Assembly (NCBI RefSeq): GCF_016598475.1
Contig: NZ_JAEMUX010000064.1
Coordinates: 1 to 50,935 of the forward strand
DNA: 50,935 nucleotides
Source of the DNA: Streptomyces adelaidensis
GTDB taxonomy: Bacteria > Actinomycetota > Actinomycetes > Streptomycetales > Streptomycetaceae
Direction of reading: 5' to 3'
Below are positions 35,801-44,154 of the stretch, piece by piece (the first letter of the stretch is position 1; each line of letters begins with the position of its first letter). A program made the translations under genes and the position numbers. The notes under the pieces were generated by a model that saw only the letters and a list, made by a program, of their open reading frames with translations, was not told the origin of the DNA and did no database searches.

Positions 35801-36874
35801 GATGACCGAGAGGTCTCCGCGTCCGAAGCTGAGGTCCCCGGGAACAACTTCGAGCACTGTCACGCCCTGCATGCCTTCGGGGCTGGCCAACAGGGAGGTG
35901 GGCGGCAGGGAGACACCGTCGAGTACGACCACCAGGTGAGGCTGCTCGGGCACGGGCGGACCGGCGGGGTGGAAACGGGGGCGGCCCTGGAGACGGGTGG
36001 CGAGCCGCTCGTCCAGCTCCATGGGATCGGTCATGATCAGGCGCATGCTGCCCGCGCCGTCCGCCAGGCCCGGCGTCTGCACATGCGGCAGCCACTTGGC
36101 CCACTCCCACTCGGGCGTGGACTCGCGTCCGGTGGCGACTGCGATGACCAGGTCCTCGGGAGAGTGCAGCGAGGCGAGGGAGGCGGCCACGGCGCGGGCC
36201 GTGCCGCGCACGGTGCCCGGTTCGCCGCTGATCGTCACGTGATAGAAGGCGCGCAGCGAGACCGCCATCGGCAGGCCGTCGATGGTGCTGTGGGTGGCCA
36301 GGAAACGCTGCATGGCGCCCGCGGTCAGCGGCTCCAGCTCGTCGACCGGCGCCGTCTCCGGCGGGACCAGGGGAGTGGCCAGTGCCTGCGGGCCGAGGCC
36401 CACGCGCACCTGCCCGAAGTCCTCGTCACCGGCGCGCCGCTCCCACACCCGGCTGCCTTCGGCCACCAGCGCCCACAGTTGCTCCGGCGAAGGGTGCAGG
36501 TAGTACTGGACGTCGCGTTGGGCTTTGGCGGTGTCCAGGGCGTGGCGCCGGGTCTGGGAGAGGTAGCGGAGGTAGTCGCGCCGTATGTCCGCCAACTGCC
36601 CCTGGTTGCCGCGGCGGTAGCGGACCAGCATCGCGACGCCCATGGCGATAGTGGAGGCCACCATCACCATGCCCATGATCTTCATGAAGGGCTGGGCCTG
36701 AGGGTTGAAGAAGAACACCACGGAACCGCCCATGCCGAGCATGGGCAGGAGCTGCATGAGAGCACCCTCCTGCTGCCCCCGCGGAAGCTCCGGCGGAGGT
36801 TGCAGCACGACCTCGTCCGTGGGCACTTCCTTCGGCAACGCCCGTGGCGGGCGCTTGACGACGATGTGGCTCAC
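32900..36874 (-). CDS. eccC: Type VII secretion ATPase EccC
   Basis: EccC is the FtsK/SpoIIIE-type motor of the ESX complex, which recognises WXG100 substrates and powers export. The 1324-residue product has two N-terminal membrane helices (about 40-57 and 63-85) and three ATPase domains in one chain. The P-loops are GATGSGKS (about 473), GGPQSGKS (about 833) and GESESGKS (about 1119). Walker B in the first is VIDEF, with the catalytic Glu; the second (AIDGW) and third (IIDDY) lack it, as in other EccC proteins. The GTG at 36874 is chosen because the conserved SHIVVKRPPR begins there; a longer frame upstream is unlikely. The gene is divergent from eccD. Confidence 0.97.
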   Translation of the reverse strand: MSHIVVKRPPRALPKEVPTDEVVLQPPPELPRGQQEGALMQLLPMLGMGGSVVFFFNPQAQPFMKIMGMVMVASTIAMGVAMLVRYRRGNQGQLADIRRDYLRYLSQTRRHALDTAKAQRDVQYYLHPSPEQLWALVAEGSRVWERRAGDEDFGQVRVGLGPQALATPLVPPETAPVDELEPLTAGAMQRFLATHSTIDGLPMAVSLRAFYHVTISGEPGTVRGTARAVAASLASLHSPEDLVIAVATGRESTPEWEWAKWLPHVQTPGLADGAGSMRLIMTDPMELDERLATRLQGRPRFHPAGPPVPEQPHLVVVLDGVSLPPTSLLASPEGMQGVTVLEVVPGDLSFGRGDLSVIVHPGELLLESAHGMVYEGTPDVLSYEAAEALARQLAPLRMASGGDDDQPLLANLDFTELLNLGDAASVDPRRTWRPRSQSERLRVPIGLGEDGRPVMLDLKEAAQEGMGPHGLCVGATGSGKSELLRTLVLGLAVTHSSETLNFVLADFKGGATFAGMAQMPHVAAVITNLADDLTLVDRMGDSIRGELNRRQEMLRDAGNYANIHDYEKARAAGAPLQPIPSLVLVIDEFSELLTAKPDFIEMFVQIGRIGRSLGVHLLLASQRLEEGRLRGLETYLSYRIGLRTFSAAESRAAIGVPDAYQLPNVPGSGILKFGTEEMVRFKAAYVSGVYRTGSQQAVTPGGPLPVDRRPVLFTAAEVPVQYVPVPRQRQEEPDAQQDDALADTVLDVIVRRLEAQGPAAHQVWLPPLDSPPSLDSLLPGLAPVTGRGMTQPGYEGAGRLVVPVGIVDKPYEQRREPLWADFGGAAGHMQILGGPQSGKSTLLRSVIASFALTHTPHEVQFYGLDFGGGGLSAVAGLPHVGGVASRLDPEKVRRTVAEVYGVLTRREEYFRTAGIPSIAEFRARRARDDISVTDQPWGDVFLAIDGWGNFRTDYEALDPVILDIAARGLGYGIHLVLTASRSMEVRSNLKDHLMNRLELRLGDPMDSEFDRKVAANVPTGVPGRGQTPRKQHFMAAVPRIDGLSSDTDLAEATSALAADVSRHWQQSGAPEVRLLPREFPAAQLPPGNRFPRRGISFALDEDNLEPVFVDFDQDPFFLVFGESESGKSNLLKLLIKHLSERYDGNTCKMFVVDNRRSLLGVTPPSHLAEYIPMSNQMQHHMDALADLMQRRTPTADVTAEQLRDRSWWRGPTVFVIIDDYDLVSTSSGNPLAGLTELLPFARDVGVRFIIARSTAGASRAGYEGFMQRIKELGAQGVVLAGDPGEGDLLGGVRPRPMPAGRGVFVSRKRGKPLVQIGLVEDGNV

Positions 36875-37206
36875 TACGCACCAATTCCCTTGCCGGACCG
36901 AGTTGTTTCGTCCGCCGCCCCGTGCCCGGCGGACGCCGATCGCGAAGGGTGATCCTACTGACAACCACTGGCCCCGGCGGGCGGTAGGGTGCCCGTGAGG
37001 TGCGTGAGCAGTTGCGAATCATTCCGGGAAAACCGGGTAATCCGCAACGCTTTGAACCAAGCACCGCCCCGCAGTTCCCGGGGGTGACGGTATCGTCGCC
37101 CGGCTGCGTGGGCGGCGCGGCGCAACCTACACGGCATCTTTACGGGCGGACGAGTGCGCGGCGGCACGCGGAGACTGCCCCACCACCGAACGAGGGGGAG
37201 CAGCAG
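36875..37206. other. Divergent control region between eccC and eccD
   Basis: This 332-bp gap separates the two divergent genes and should hold both promoters. An AT-richer patch near 37010-37060 is the most promoter-like part, but I cannot fix -10 and -35 boxes with confidence. The ribosome binding site GGGGGAG for eccD lies near 37194. No gene is seen. Confidence 0.5.
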
Positions 37207-38721
37207 GTGAGCATGACGGCCTCCGCGCCGGTCGGCGCGACCGGCGGACCGGGTATCGGAGCCCCTTCCGGGGCAGGCATGGGATTCGGTTTCTGCCGGG
37301 TCACCATCGTGGCGCCCGACAGTCGCATCGATGTGGCGCTGCCCGACGACGTACCGGTCGTCGACCTGTACCCGGAGATCCTGAGGCTTTCCCAGCAGAG
37401 CCCCGACGCGGGTGCTCCCGTCGGCTACCACCTCGTACGCCGTGACGGCACCGTCCTCGACGGCGCGCGGTCGTTCGCGGCGCAGCGCATCCTCGACGGA
37501 GAGTTGCTCACTCTGCGCCCGTTCGCCGAGTCGCTGCCGCCGGCTGTCCTCGACGACGTCTCCGAGGCGGTGGCCGCTGCCGTCACCCGTGATCGCACCC
37601 TGTGGAACGGTGAGCTCACGCGGGTTGCCGGCCTCGTCGCGGGCGGCCTCCTGCCGGCGCTGCTGGCGTTCGTCGCCTGGAGTTCCGAGATCCGTCACGA
37701 CATGAACAGCCTGCAGGGCATCATCGCCGGCGTTTTCGGGCTCCTGCTGGTCACGATCGCCTGCGTTCGCGCACGCGTGTACGAGGATCGCGGCTCCGCG
37801 ATCGCCCTCGGCCTGGGCGCTTTGCCGAACGTCGCCGTGGCCGGTTCCGGACTGCTGCCTCTTTCCGAGGGGCAGGGCATCGGTCGGTTGCAGTTCCTGC
37901 TCGCCTGCACGGCGGTTCTGGTCGCCGCCGTGGTGCTCACCCTGGTGTCGCCAGGCGGCGACAGCCCCTTCGTCGCCTTCGTCTTCGCCTCCACGATCGG
38001 TTTGATCACCACATTCATCGCCATCCTCACCAACCTGCGGCCCGTCGAGACGGCCGCCGTCTGCGCCCCGCTCTCCGTTGTCGCGCTTGCCTTCCTGCCA
38101 GGCCTGTCCATGCGCTTCGCACGGTTGCCGATCGGCTTCGAACCGCCCAATCAGTCCCGCGGCGGCTACGACACGGACGCGCCCGGCCCGCAGGGGCCCA
38201 TCGACGCGGAGCGCGTCGCGGCCCAGGCCCGCCGCGGCCACGAGCTCCTCGTCGGCCTCGTCGGCGGCTGCGCGCTGGTCTCCGTGGGCGCGTCGATCGT
38301 CCTGGGCTTCTCCAGCAACGTGTGGGCAGAACTTCTGGCCCTCTCGACAGGCGTGGCGATGTTGATGCGCGCCCACCTCTTCCGCTACACCGCGCAGGTG
38401 GGCGCCACCCTGGCCGCCGGCCTCGCGGCCCTGGTCTTCCTCGGACTCGGGCTCGCGATGAACCCGCCGCGGGACTACGTGCGCGACGCCTTCCTCGGCG
38501 ACACCACCGCCCTCGACATCCGCAGCGTCTGGCTCGCCGCAGCCATTGCCGCGGCTGCCGTCCTGGTCACCGCGATCGGCCTCATCGCCCCGGAGCGTGG
38601 TGTGACCCCGTTCTGGGGACGCTTCCTGGAGATCGCCGAGAGCTTCGTCCTGCTCACCCTGATTCCACTGGCTCTGGCCGTCTTCGACGTGTACGCACGG
38701 GCACGGGCAATGACCAGCTAG
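37207..38721 (+). CDS. eccD: Type VII secretion integral membrane protein EccD
   Basis: EccD forms the membrane channel part of the ESX core. The 504-residue product has an N-terminal ubiquitin-like cytoplasmic domain (about 25-105, including CRVTIVAPDSRIDVALPDDV and LVRRDGTVLDGARS) and then about 11 membrane helices, such as LVAGGLLPALLAFVAWS and AFVFASTIGLITTFIAI. The GTG at 37207 puts the ubiquitin-like domain about 30 residues from the start, as usual; longer upstream frames are not supported. It stands alone rightward, divergent from eccC, with rpsO further downstream. Confidence 0.95.
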   Translation: MSMTASAPVGATGGPGIGAPSGAGMGFGFCRVTIVAPDSRIDVALPDDVPVVDLYPEILRLSQQSPDAGAPVGYHLVRRDGTVLDGARSFAAQRILDGELLTLRPFAESLPPAVLDDVSEAVAAAVTRDRTLWNGELTRVAGLVAGGLLPALLAFVAWSSEIRHDMNSLQGIIAGVFGLLLVTIACVRARVYEDRGSAIALGLGALPNVAVAGSGLLPLSEGQGIGRLQFLLACTAVLVAAVVLTLVSPGGDSPFVAFVFASTIGLITTFIAILTNLRPVETAAVCAPLSVVALAFLPGLSMRFARLPIGFEPPNQSRGGYDTDAPGPQGPIDAERVAAQARRGHELLVGLVGGCALVSVGASIVLGFSSNVWAELLALSTGVAMLMRAHLFRYTAQVGATLAAGLAALVFLGLGLAMNPPRDYVRDAFLGDTTALDIRSVWLAAAIAAAAVLVTAIGLIAPERGVTPFWGRFLEIAESFVLLTLIPLALAVFDVYARARAMTS

Positions 38722-39112
38722 CGGCATGGCCCGGCCCCGGACACGGACCGGGGGAAGCGGGCCGTGCTCCTTCGCCGGGTCCGGCACGGGCCGTCGCCGA
38801 ACCGGGTTCTCGGCCGTTGGGCGGAGCCGTCGCGCCACTTCCGCTGACCAGGGTCGGGCACTCGCTGCCGTCCGATAACCAGGGAGGGTGGACAGGCGGC
38901 CGTAGACGACTTCCGGCCGCGAACAACATCATGGCCTTTGGCCTGGTGAGCGACGAGGCTGCGGTCAAGTTCAACGCCCACACCGGTGGCGAAATGTACC
39001 CGCTGCAGATACGCGGAGGCGCTTTTTGGCTCGTACCCCGTTTTGGCCCGTATCCCGCCAGGAGCCGGATTCTCGCCCGGCGCGATACCGCAGGCGCCGT
39101 GTCGCACAAGCC
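38722..39112. other. Gap after eccD with a possible gene fragment
   Basis: This 390-bp gap has one plus-strand frame (from ATG 38931) whose first 25 or so codons have GC-rich third positions: MAFGLVSDEAAVKFNAHTGG followed by EMYPLQIRGGAFWLVP. The bias is lost later and the frame runs through a terminator and across bldB antisense. It may be a decayed gene remnant; nothing else is seen. Confidence 0.4.
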
Positions 39113-39151
39113 AATGGGGCAGGGAACCGATCGCTGGTTCCCTGCCCCATT
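39113..39151. terminator. Strong terminator beyond bldB
   Basis: aatggggcagggaacc (39113-39128) pairs with ggttccctgccccatt (39136-39151) in a perfect 16-bp stem with a 7-nt loop. It lies 15 bp past the stop of the leftward BldB-type gene and could also block readthrough from the left. Confidence 0.85.
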
Positions 39152-39166
39152 TGTCACTGCCCGGCC

Positions 39167-39460
39167 CTACGCGTCCAGTCCCCCATTGTGCGGAGCCGGC
39201 TCCAGATCGAACTCCCCGTCCCGCGCCCCCAGCACGAACGCCTGCCACTCGGCCTCCGTGTACCGCAGCACGGTGTCGGGGTCGAGCGACGACCGCATGG
39301 CGACGGCGCCCTCCGGGAGGTAGGCGATCTCGACCCGCTCCTCGTGCTCCTCGGTCCCCGGCGCGCTGTGCCACTCGACGCCGGAGATGTCGAGGGCGTA
39401 CAGCTCGTCCTTCTCCCGCTCCTTGCGTGCCTTGAGTTCCTTGTCCTCGGCCTCGGCCAT
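39167..39460 (-). CDS. bldB: DUF397/BldB-family protein, probable BldB
   Basis: The 97-residue acidic product has the DUF397 core: EWHSAPG then VEIAYLPEGAVAMRSSLDPD, RYTEAEWQAFVLGARDGEFD. It begins with a charged helix (EDKELKARKEREKDELYAL). BldB, a small protein required for aerial growth and antibiotic production in Streptomyces, belongs to this family, is about 98 residues long, and is encoded near the ESX cluster in S. coelicolor. Length, charged N-terminus and position support orthology, but DUF397 has many paralogues. It is leftward, convergent with eccD and divergent from rpsO. Confidence 0.75.
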   Translation of the reverse strand: MAEAEDKELKARKEREKDELYALDISGVEWHSAPGTEEHEERVEIAYLPEGAVAMRSSLDPDTVLRYTEAEWQAFVLGARDGEFDLEPAPHNGGLDA

Positions 39461-39869
39461 CGCGGCGCGATCCCTTCTTCTGTGTCGACGAGCTCTGTGC
39501 CAACGAGCTGTGCGGCCACCCTACTTGCCCCTGTTCCTCCTGGTCAGGGGTTCGCCGATGTGCGCAACACCGCACCGGCGGCCATCGCGTCGCCCGGCCC
39601 GGCCGGCCCCCCGTCCATCCCTTCGGCAGAAAGGTTTCGGATTCGCGCCCGGCGGCGCGGTCGCCCTGAAGCCGGCCCGCTCGGATCGTGCCCCCCAGTC
39701 GGAGGCATCCTCACAGGCTGGTATTCTGCGCTGTGGCCGTTTGTGTACGCGCCTCAGGGCTCAGGCCTTTGAGGCCGCGCAGCGGATCTTCGCCTCCCGA
39801 GTAACGGAAGCTCCCCCGAGATGTGGACCGGGGGCACTCGGTGGCCTTACAGACTACGAGGAGTATCGC

Positions 39870-40157
39870 GTGTCGCTCGACGCCGCTACGAAGAAGCAGA
39901 TCATCAGCGAGTTCGGTACCAAGGAGGGCGACACCGGCTCCCCCGAGGTGCAGGTCGCGATGCTCTCCCGCCGTATCTCCGACCTGACGGAGCACCTGAA
40001 GACCCACAAGCACGACCACCACTCCCGCCGTGGTCTGCTGATCCTGGTCGGTCAGCGTCGCCGTCTGCTGCAGTACCTCGCCAAGAAGGACATCCAGCGC
40101 TTCCGTGCGCTGGTCGACCGCCTCGGCATCCGCCGCGGTGCGGCGGGCGCCAAGTAA
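39870..40157 (+). CDS. rpsO: 30S ribosomal protein S15
   Basis: S15 binds 16S rRNA early in 30S assembly. The 95-residue product has the S15 signature: SEFGTKEGDTGSPEVQVAML, RISDLTEHLKTHKHDHHSRR and GLLILVGQRRRLLQYL. The GTG at 39870 with ACGAGGAG upstream gives the normal length; longer frames upstream are not conserved. About 410 bp precede it with no gene; TATTCT at 39722-39727 is a possible -10 box. A terminator follows at 40171, then the pnp leader, the usual rpsO-pnp order. Confidence 0.97.
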   Translation: MSLDAATKKQIISEFGTKEGDTGSPEVQVAMLSRRISDLTEHLKTHKHDHHSRRGLLILVGQRRRLLQYLAKKDIQRFRALVDRLGIRRGAAGAK

Positions 40158-40170
40158 GACGTCGCGAAGG

Positions 40171-40206
40171 GGAGCGGTTCCCGGGAGAATGGGGACCGCT
40201 CCTTTT
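40171..40206 (+). terminator. Rho-independent terminator between rpsO and pnp
   Basis: ggagcggttccc (40171-40182) pairs with ggggaccgctcc (40191-40202), one G-T pair, and TTTT follows at 40203-40206. It can end rpsO transcripts or be read through into pnp; RNase III cleavage in this region is known in S. coelicolor. Confidence 0.75.
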
Positions 40207-40373
40207 GCTGTACGCATGCCATACGCATGCCGTACGCACCACCGCCGCCCCCTGAGAGGGGGGCGCGCGGCCCCGCCGCACGCGGGATGTACGTGCGGAA
40301 ACGTGCGGAGTGTCACCACCCCTTTGTAGTGTGGTAGCACGACGCAATACGAGGAGAAGCGCACCTCGCCGCC

Positions 40374-40436
40374 GCCGGTCCTCGGTAGTGGCCCCCGGGA
40401 GAAGGTGAACCCCGAGGGCTTCGATCGAAGACCGGC
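40374..40436 (+). promoter_or_regulatory. Structured 5' leader of pnp
   Basis: gccggtcctcgg (40374-40385) pairs with ccgagg (40412-40417) and accggc (40431-40436), with the palindrome cttcgatcgaag (40419-40430) forming a side hairpin. The result is a three-way junction about 90 nt before pnp. By analogy with E. coli it may be an RNase III/PNPase autoregulation site; that is inference. Confidence 0.5.
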
Positions 40437-40527
40437 CCGCACCAGACGGCGCGCTTCTCCGCCACAGTCCCCCTGCCACACGGGCGGGTCCAGGGACGAA
40501 AGACGATACGTAATGGAGAAAACGCTA

Positions 40528-42744
40528 GTGGAGAACGAGACCCACTACGCCGAGGCCGTCATCGACAACGGTTCCTTCGGCACCCGCACCATCCGCTTCG
40601 AGACGGGCCGCCTGGCCCGCCAGGCCGCCGGCTCCGCCGTGGCCTACCTGGACGACGACACCATGGTGCTGTCGGCCACCACCGCTTCCAAGAACCCCAA
40701 GGACCAGCTCGACTTCTTCCCCCTCACGGTGGACGTCGAGGAGCGGATGTACGCCGCCGGCAAGATCCCCGGCAGCTTCTTCCGCCGTGAGGGCCGGCCC
40801 TCCGAGGACGCGATCCTCACCTGCCGCCTCATCGACCGCCCGCTGCGCCCGTCCTTCAAGAAGGGCCTGCGCAACGAGATCCAGGTCGTCGCCACGATCA
40901 TGGCGCTCAACCCCGACCACCTGTACGACGTCGTGGCGATCAACGCCGCGTCCGCGTCCACGCAGCTGGCCGGTCTGCCCTTCTCCGGCCCGATCGGCGG
41001 CGTCCGCGTCGCGCTGATCAACGGCCACTGGGTGGCCTTCCCGACGCACACCGAGCTCGAGGACGCCGTCTTCGACATGGTCGTCGCCGGTCGTGTCCTG
41101 GAGGACGGCGACGTCGCGATCATGATGGTCGAGGCCGAGGCCACCGAGAAGACGATCCAGCTGGTCGCGGGCGGTGCCGAGGCGCCGACCGAGGAGGTCG
41201 TCGCCGCCGGTCTGGACGCCGCGAAGCCCTTCATCAAGGTCCTGTGCAAGGCCCAGGCCGACCTCGCCTCGAAGGCCGCCAAGCCGACCGGCGAGTTCCC
41301 GGTCTTCCTCGACTACCAGGACGACGTCCTGGAGGCCCTCACGGCCGCGGTCAAGGACGAGCTGTCCCAGGCCCTCACCATCGCGGGCAAGCAGGACCGC
41401 GAGGCGGAGCTGGACCGCGTCAAGGGCCTGGCCGCCGAGAAGCTGCTCCCGCAGTTCGAGGGCCGCGAGAAGGAGATCTCCGCCGCGTACCGCTCGCTGA
41501 CCAAGTCCCTGGTCCGTGAGCGCGTCATCAAGGACAAGGTCCGCATCGACGGCCGCGGCGTCACGGACATCCGTACGCTCGCCGCCGAGGTCGAGGCCAT
41601 CCCGCGCGTCCACGGTTCGGCGCTGTTCGAGCGTGGCGAGACCCAGATCCTGGGTGTCACCACCCTGAACATGCTCCGCATGGAGCAGCAGCTGGACACG
41701 CTGTCGCCGGTGACGCGCAAGCGCTACATGCACAACTACAACTTCCCGCCGTACTCCGTCGGTGAGACCGGCCGCGTCGGCTCCCCGAAGCGCCGCGAGA
41801 TCGGCCACGGCGCGCTCGCCGAGCGCGCGATCGTGCCGGTCCTGCCGACGCGCGAGGAGTTCCCCTACGCGATCCGTCAGGTGTCCGAGGCCCTCGGCTC
41901 CAACGGCTCGACGTCCATGGGCTCGGTCTGCGCCTCCACCATGTCGCTGCTGAACGCCGGTGTGCCGCTCAAGGCCCCCGTCGCCGGTATCGCCATGGGC
42001 CTGATCTCCCAGGAGATCAAGGGCGAGACGCACTACGTCGCCCTCACCGACATCCTCGGTGCGGAGGACGCCTTCGGCGACATGGACTTCAAGGTCGCCG
42101 GCACCAAGGAGTTCGTGACCGCTCTCCAGCTCGACACCAAGCTGGACGGCATCCCGGCCTCCGTCCTGGCCGCCGCTCTCAAGCAGGCCCGTGACGCCCG
42201 CCTCCACATCCTCGACGTGATGATGGAAGCGATCGACACGCCGGACGAGATGTCCCCCAACGCCCCGCGGATCATTACCGTCAAGATCCCCGTGGACAAG
42301 ATCGGCGAGGTCATCGGCCCCAAGGGCAAGATGATCAACCAGATCCAGGAGGACACCGGCGCCGAGATCACGATCGAGGACGACGGCACCATCTACATCG
42401 GTGCCCAGGTCGGCTCGCAGGCCGAGGCCGCCCGCGCCACGATCAACTCGATCGCGAACCCGACCATGCCGGAGGTCGGCGAGCGCTACCTGGGCACCGT
42501 CGTGAAGACGACGACCTTCGGTGCGTTCGTGTCGCTGCTCCCGGGCAAGGACGGTCTGCTGCACATCTCGCAGATCCGCAAGCTCGCCGGCGGCAAGCGC
42601 GTGGAGAACGTCGAGGACGTGCTCGGTGTGGGCGCCAAGGTCCAGGTCGAGATCGCCGAGATCGACTCCCGCGGCAAGCTCTCCCTCATCCCCGTGGTCG
42701 AGGGCGAGACTGACGACGAGAAGAAGGACGACGCCGACAAGTGA
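40528..42744 (+). CDS. pnp: Polynucleotide phosphorylase
   Basis: PNPase degrades RNA 3' to 5' with phosphate and can add tails; in Streptomyces it is the main RNA polyadenylating enzyme. The 738-residue product has two RNase PH domains (the second includes RGETQILGVTTLNMLRMEQQ), the KH domain with VIGPKGKMINQIQE and a C-terminal S1 domain (GERYLGTVVKTTTFGAFVSL) followed by an acidic tail. The GTG at 40528 is chosen, with GGAGAA at 40515 as ribosome binding site, giving the expected start VENETHYAEAVIDNG. ATG 40513 in frame is an alternative. It overlaps the next gene by 4 bp. Confidence 0.96.
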   Translation: MENETHYAEAVIDNGSFGTRTIRFETGRLARQAAGSAVAYLDDDTMVLSATTASKNPKDQLDFFPLTVDVEERMYAAGKIPGSFFRREGRPSEDAILTCRLIDRPLRPSFKKGLRNEIQVVATIMALNPDHLYDVVAINAASASTQLAGLPFSGPIGGVRVALINGHWVAFPTHTELEDAVFDMVVAGRVLEDGDVAIMMVEAEATEKTIQLVAGGAEAPTEEVVAAGLDAAKPFIKVLCKAQADLASKAAKPTGEFPVFLDYQDDVLEALTAAVKDELSQALTIAGKQDREAELDRVKGLAAEKLLPQFEGREKEISAAYRSLTKSLVRERVIKDKVRIDGRGVTDIRTLAAEVEAIPRVHGSALFERGETQILGVTTLNMLRMEQQLDTLSPVTRKRYMHNYNFPPYSVGETGRVGSPKRREIGHGALAERAIVPVLPTREEFPYAIRQVSEALGSNGSTSMGSVCASTMSLLNAGVPLKAPVAGIAMGLISQEIKGETHYVALTDILGAEDAFGDMDFKVAGTKEFVTALQLDTKLDGIPASVLAAALKQARDARLHILDVMMEAIDTPDEMSPNAPRIITVKIPVDKIGEVIGPKGKMINQIQEDTGAEITIEDDGTIYIGAQVGSQAEAARATINSIANPTMPEVGERYLGTVVKTTTFGAFVSLLPGKDGLLHISQIRKLAGGKRVENVEDVLGVGAKVQVEIAEIDSRGKLSLIPVVEGETDDEKKDDADK

Positions 42745-44120
42745 CGTCGCGTAGCTCCAAGGCAACGGCCCGCACCTCTTCGGAGGCGCGGGCCGTCGCC
42801 CGTACCCGAACCCTGATCAAGGGCATGAACGGCATCGGCACGGTCAGTAAAACCACCCTCCCGGGTGGACTGCGCATCGTCACCGAGACCCTGCCGTCCG
42901 TGCGCTCCGCCACCTTCGGCATCTGGGCGCACGTCGGCTCCCGCGACGAGACGCCCGCGCTGAACGGCGCCACGCACTACCTGGAGCACCTCCTCTTCAA
43001 GGGCACCGAACGCCGCAGCGCGCTCGACATCTCCTCCGCCATCGACGCGGTCGGCGGCGAGATGAACGCGTTCACGGCGAAGGAGTACACGTGCTACTAC
43101 GCACGCGTGCTCGACACCGACCTGCCGCTGGCCATCGACACGGTCTGCGACATGCTCACCGGTTCGCTCATCCGCGAGGAGGACGTCGACGTCGAACGCG
43201 GCGCCATCCTCGAAGAGATCGCGATGACCGAGGACGACCCGGGCGACTGTGTGCACGATCTGTTCGCGCACACGATGTTCGGTGACACCCCCCTCGGCCG
43301 CCCGGTCCTCGGCACGGTCGACACGGTCAACGCCCTCACCGCCGACCGCATCCGCCGCTTCTACAAGAAGCACTACGACCCCACCCACCTCGTGGTCGCC
43401 GCCGCGGGCAACATCGACCACAACAAGGTCGTACGACTGGTCCGCGCGGCCTTCGAGAAGGCGGGCGCCCTCACCCGCGCCGACGCCACCCCGATCGCCC
43501 CGCGCGAGGGCCGCCGAGCCGTCCGTACGGCCGGCCGTGTCGACCTGATCGGCCGCAAGACCGAGCAGGCGCACGTCGTCCTCGGCATGCCCGGTCTCGC
43601 CCGCACCGACGAGCGCCGCTGGGCCCTCGGCGTGCTCAACACCGCGCTCGGCGGCGGCATGTCCTCCCGCCTCTTCCAGGAGGTCCGGGAGAAGCGCGGC
43701 CTGGCGTACAGCGTGTACTCGTACACGTCCGGCTTCGCCGACTGCGGCCTCTTCGGCGTCTACGCCGGCTGCCGTCCGTCCCAGGTGCACGACGTGCTGA
43801 AGATCTGCCGCGACGAGCTGGACCAGGTCGCCGAGCACGGGCTGCCCGACGACGAGATCGAGCGCGCCATCGGCCAGCTCCGGGGCTCCACGGTCCTGGG
43901 CCTGGAGGACACCGGCGCGCTCATGAACCGCATCGGCAAGAGTGAGCTGTGCTGGGGCGAGCAGATGTCCGTCGACGAGATGCTGACCCGGATAGCCATG
44001 GTGACCCCGGACGAGATCCGTGCCGTGGCCCGCGAGATCCTGGGACAGCGCCCCTCCCTGTCGGTGATCGGCCCGCTCAAGGACAAACAGGCGTCCCGTC
44101 TCCACGAAGCCGTCGCCTGA
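42741..44120 (+). CDS. M16 family zinc metallopeptidase
   Basis: The 459-residue product is an M16B-type processing peptidase like those encoded beside pnp in many Gram-positive bacteria. The inverted zinc motif HxxEH is H79-Y-L-E-H83 (NGATHYLEHLLFKGT) and a downstream Glu (near 158-159, RGAILEEIAM) completes the site. The C-terminal non-catalytic half includes GGGMSSRLFQEVREKRGLAYSVYSY. Natural substrates are unknown. The GTG overlaps the pnp stop by 4 bp. The first about 28 codons hold a strong RNA hairpin, so a later start (ATG at 42825, MNGIGTVSKTTL) is possible. Confidence 0.9.
   Translation: MTSRSSKATARTSSEARAVARTRTLIKGMNGIGTVSKTTLPGGLRIVTETLPSVRSATFGIWAHVGSRDETPALNGATHYLEHLLFKGTERRSALDISSAIDAVGGEMNAFTAKEYTCYYARVLDTDLPLAIDTVCDMLTGSLIREEDVDVERGAILEEIAMTEDDPGDCVHDLFAHTMFGDTPLGRPVLGTVDTVNALTADRIRRFYKKHYDPTHLVVAAAGNIDHNKVVRLVRAAFEKAGALTRADATPIAPREGRRAVRTAGRVDLIGRKTEQAHVVLGMPGLARTDERRWALGVLNTALGGGMSSRLFQEVREKRGLAYSVYSYTSGFADCGLFGVYAGCRPSQVHDVLKICRDELDQVAEHGLPDDEIERAIGQLRGSTVLGLEDTGALMNRIGKSELCWGEQMSVDEMLTRIAMVTPDEIRAVAREILGQRPSLSVIGPLKDKQASRLHEAVA
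42765..42796 (+). terminator. UUCG hairpin just after the pnp stop
   Basis: acggcccgc (42765-42773) pairs with gcgggccgt (42788-42796), with an inner cctc-ttcg-gagg stem and one mismatch. It lies 20 bp past the pnp stop and inside the first codons of the M16 gene as called. No T-run, so it may act in 3'-end protection or attenuation. Confidence 0.5.
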
Positions 44121-44154
44121 CCCCTCCTACAAGGCCCAGAAGGAAGCAAGACAG

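Noticed and set aside
40525..42765. A 746-residue leftward frame opposite pnp
   Set aside because: Antisense shadow with Asp/Leu/Gly-rich sequence and no motifs.
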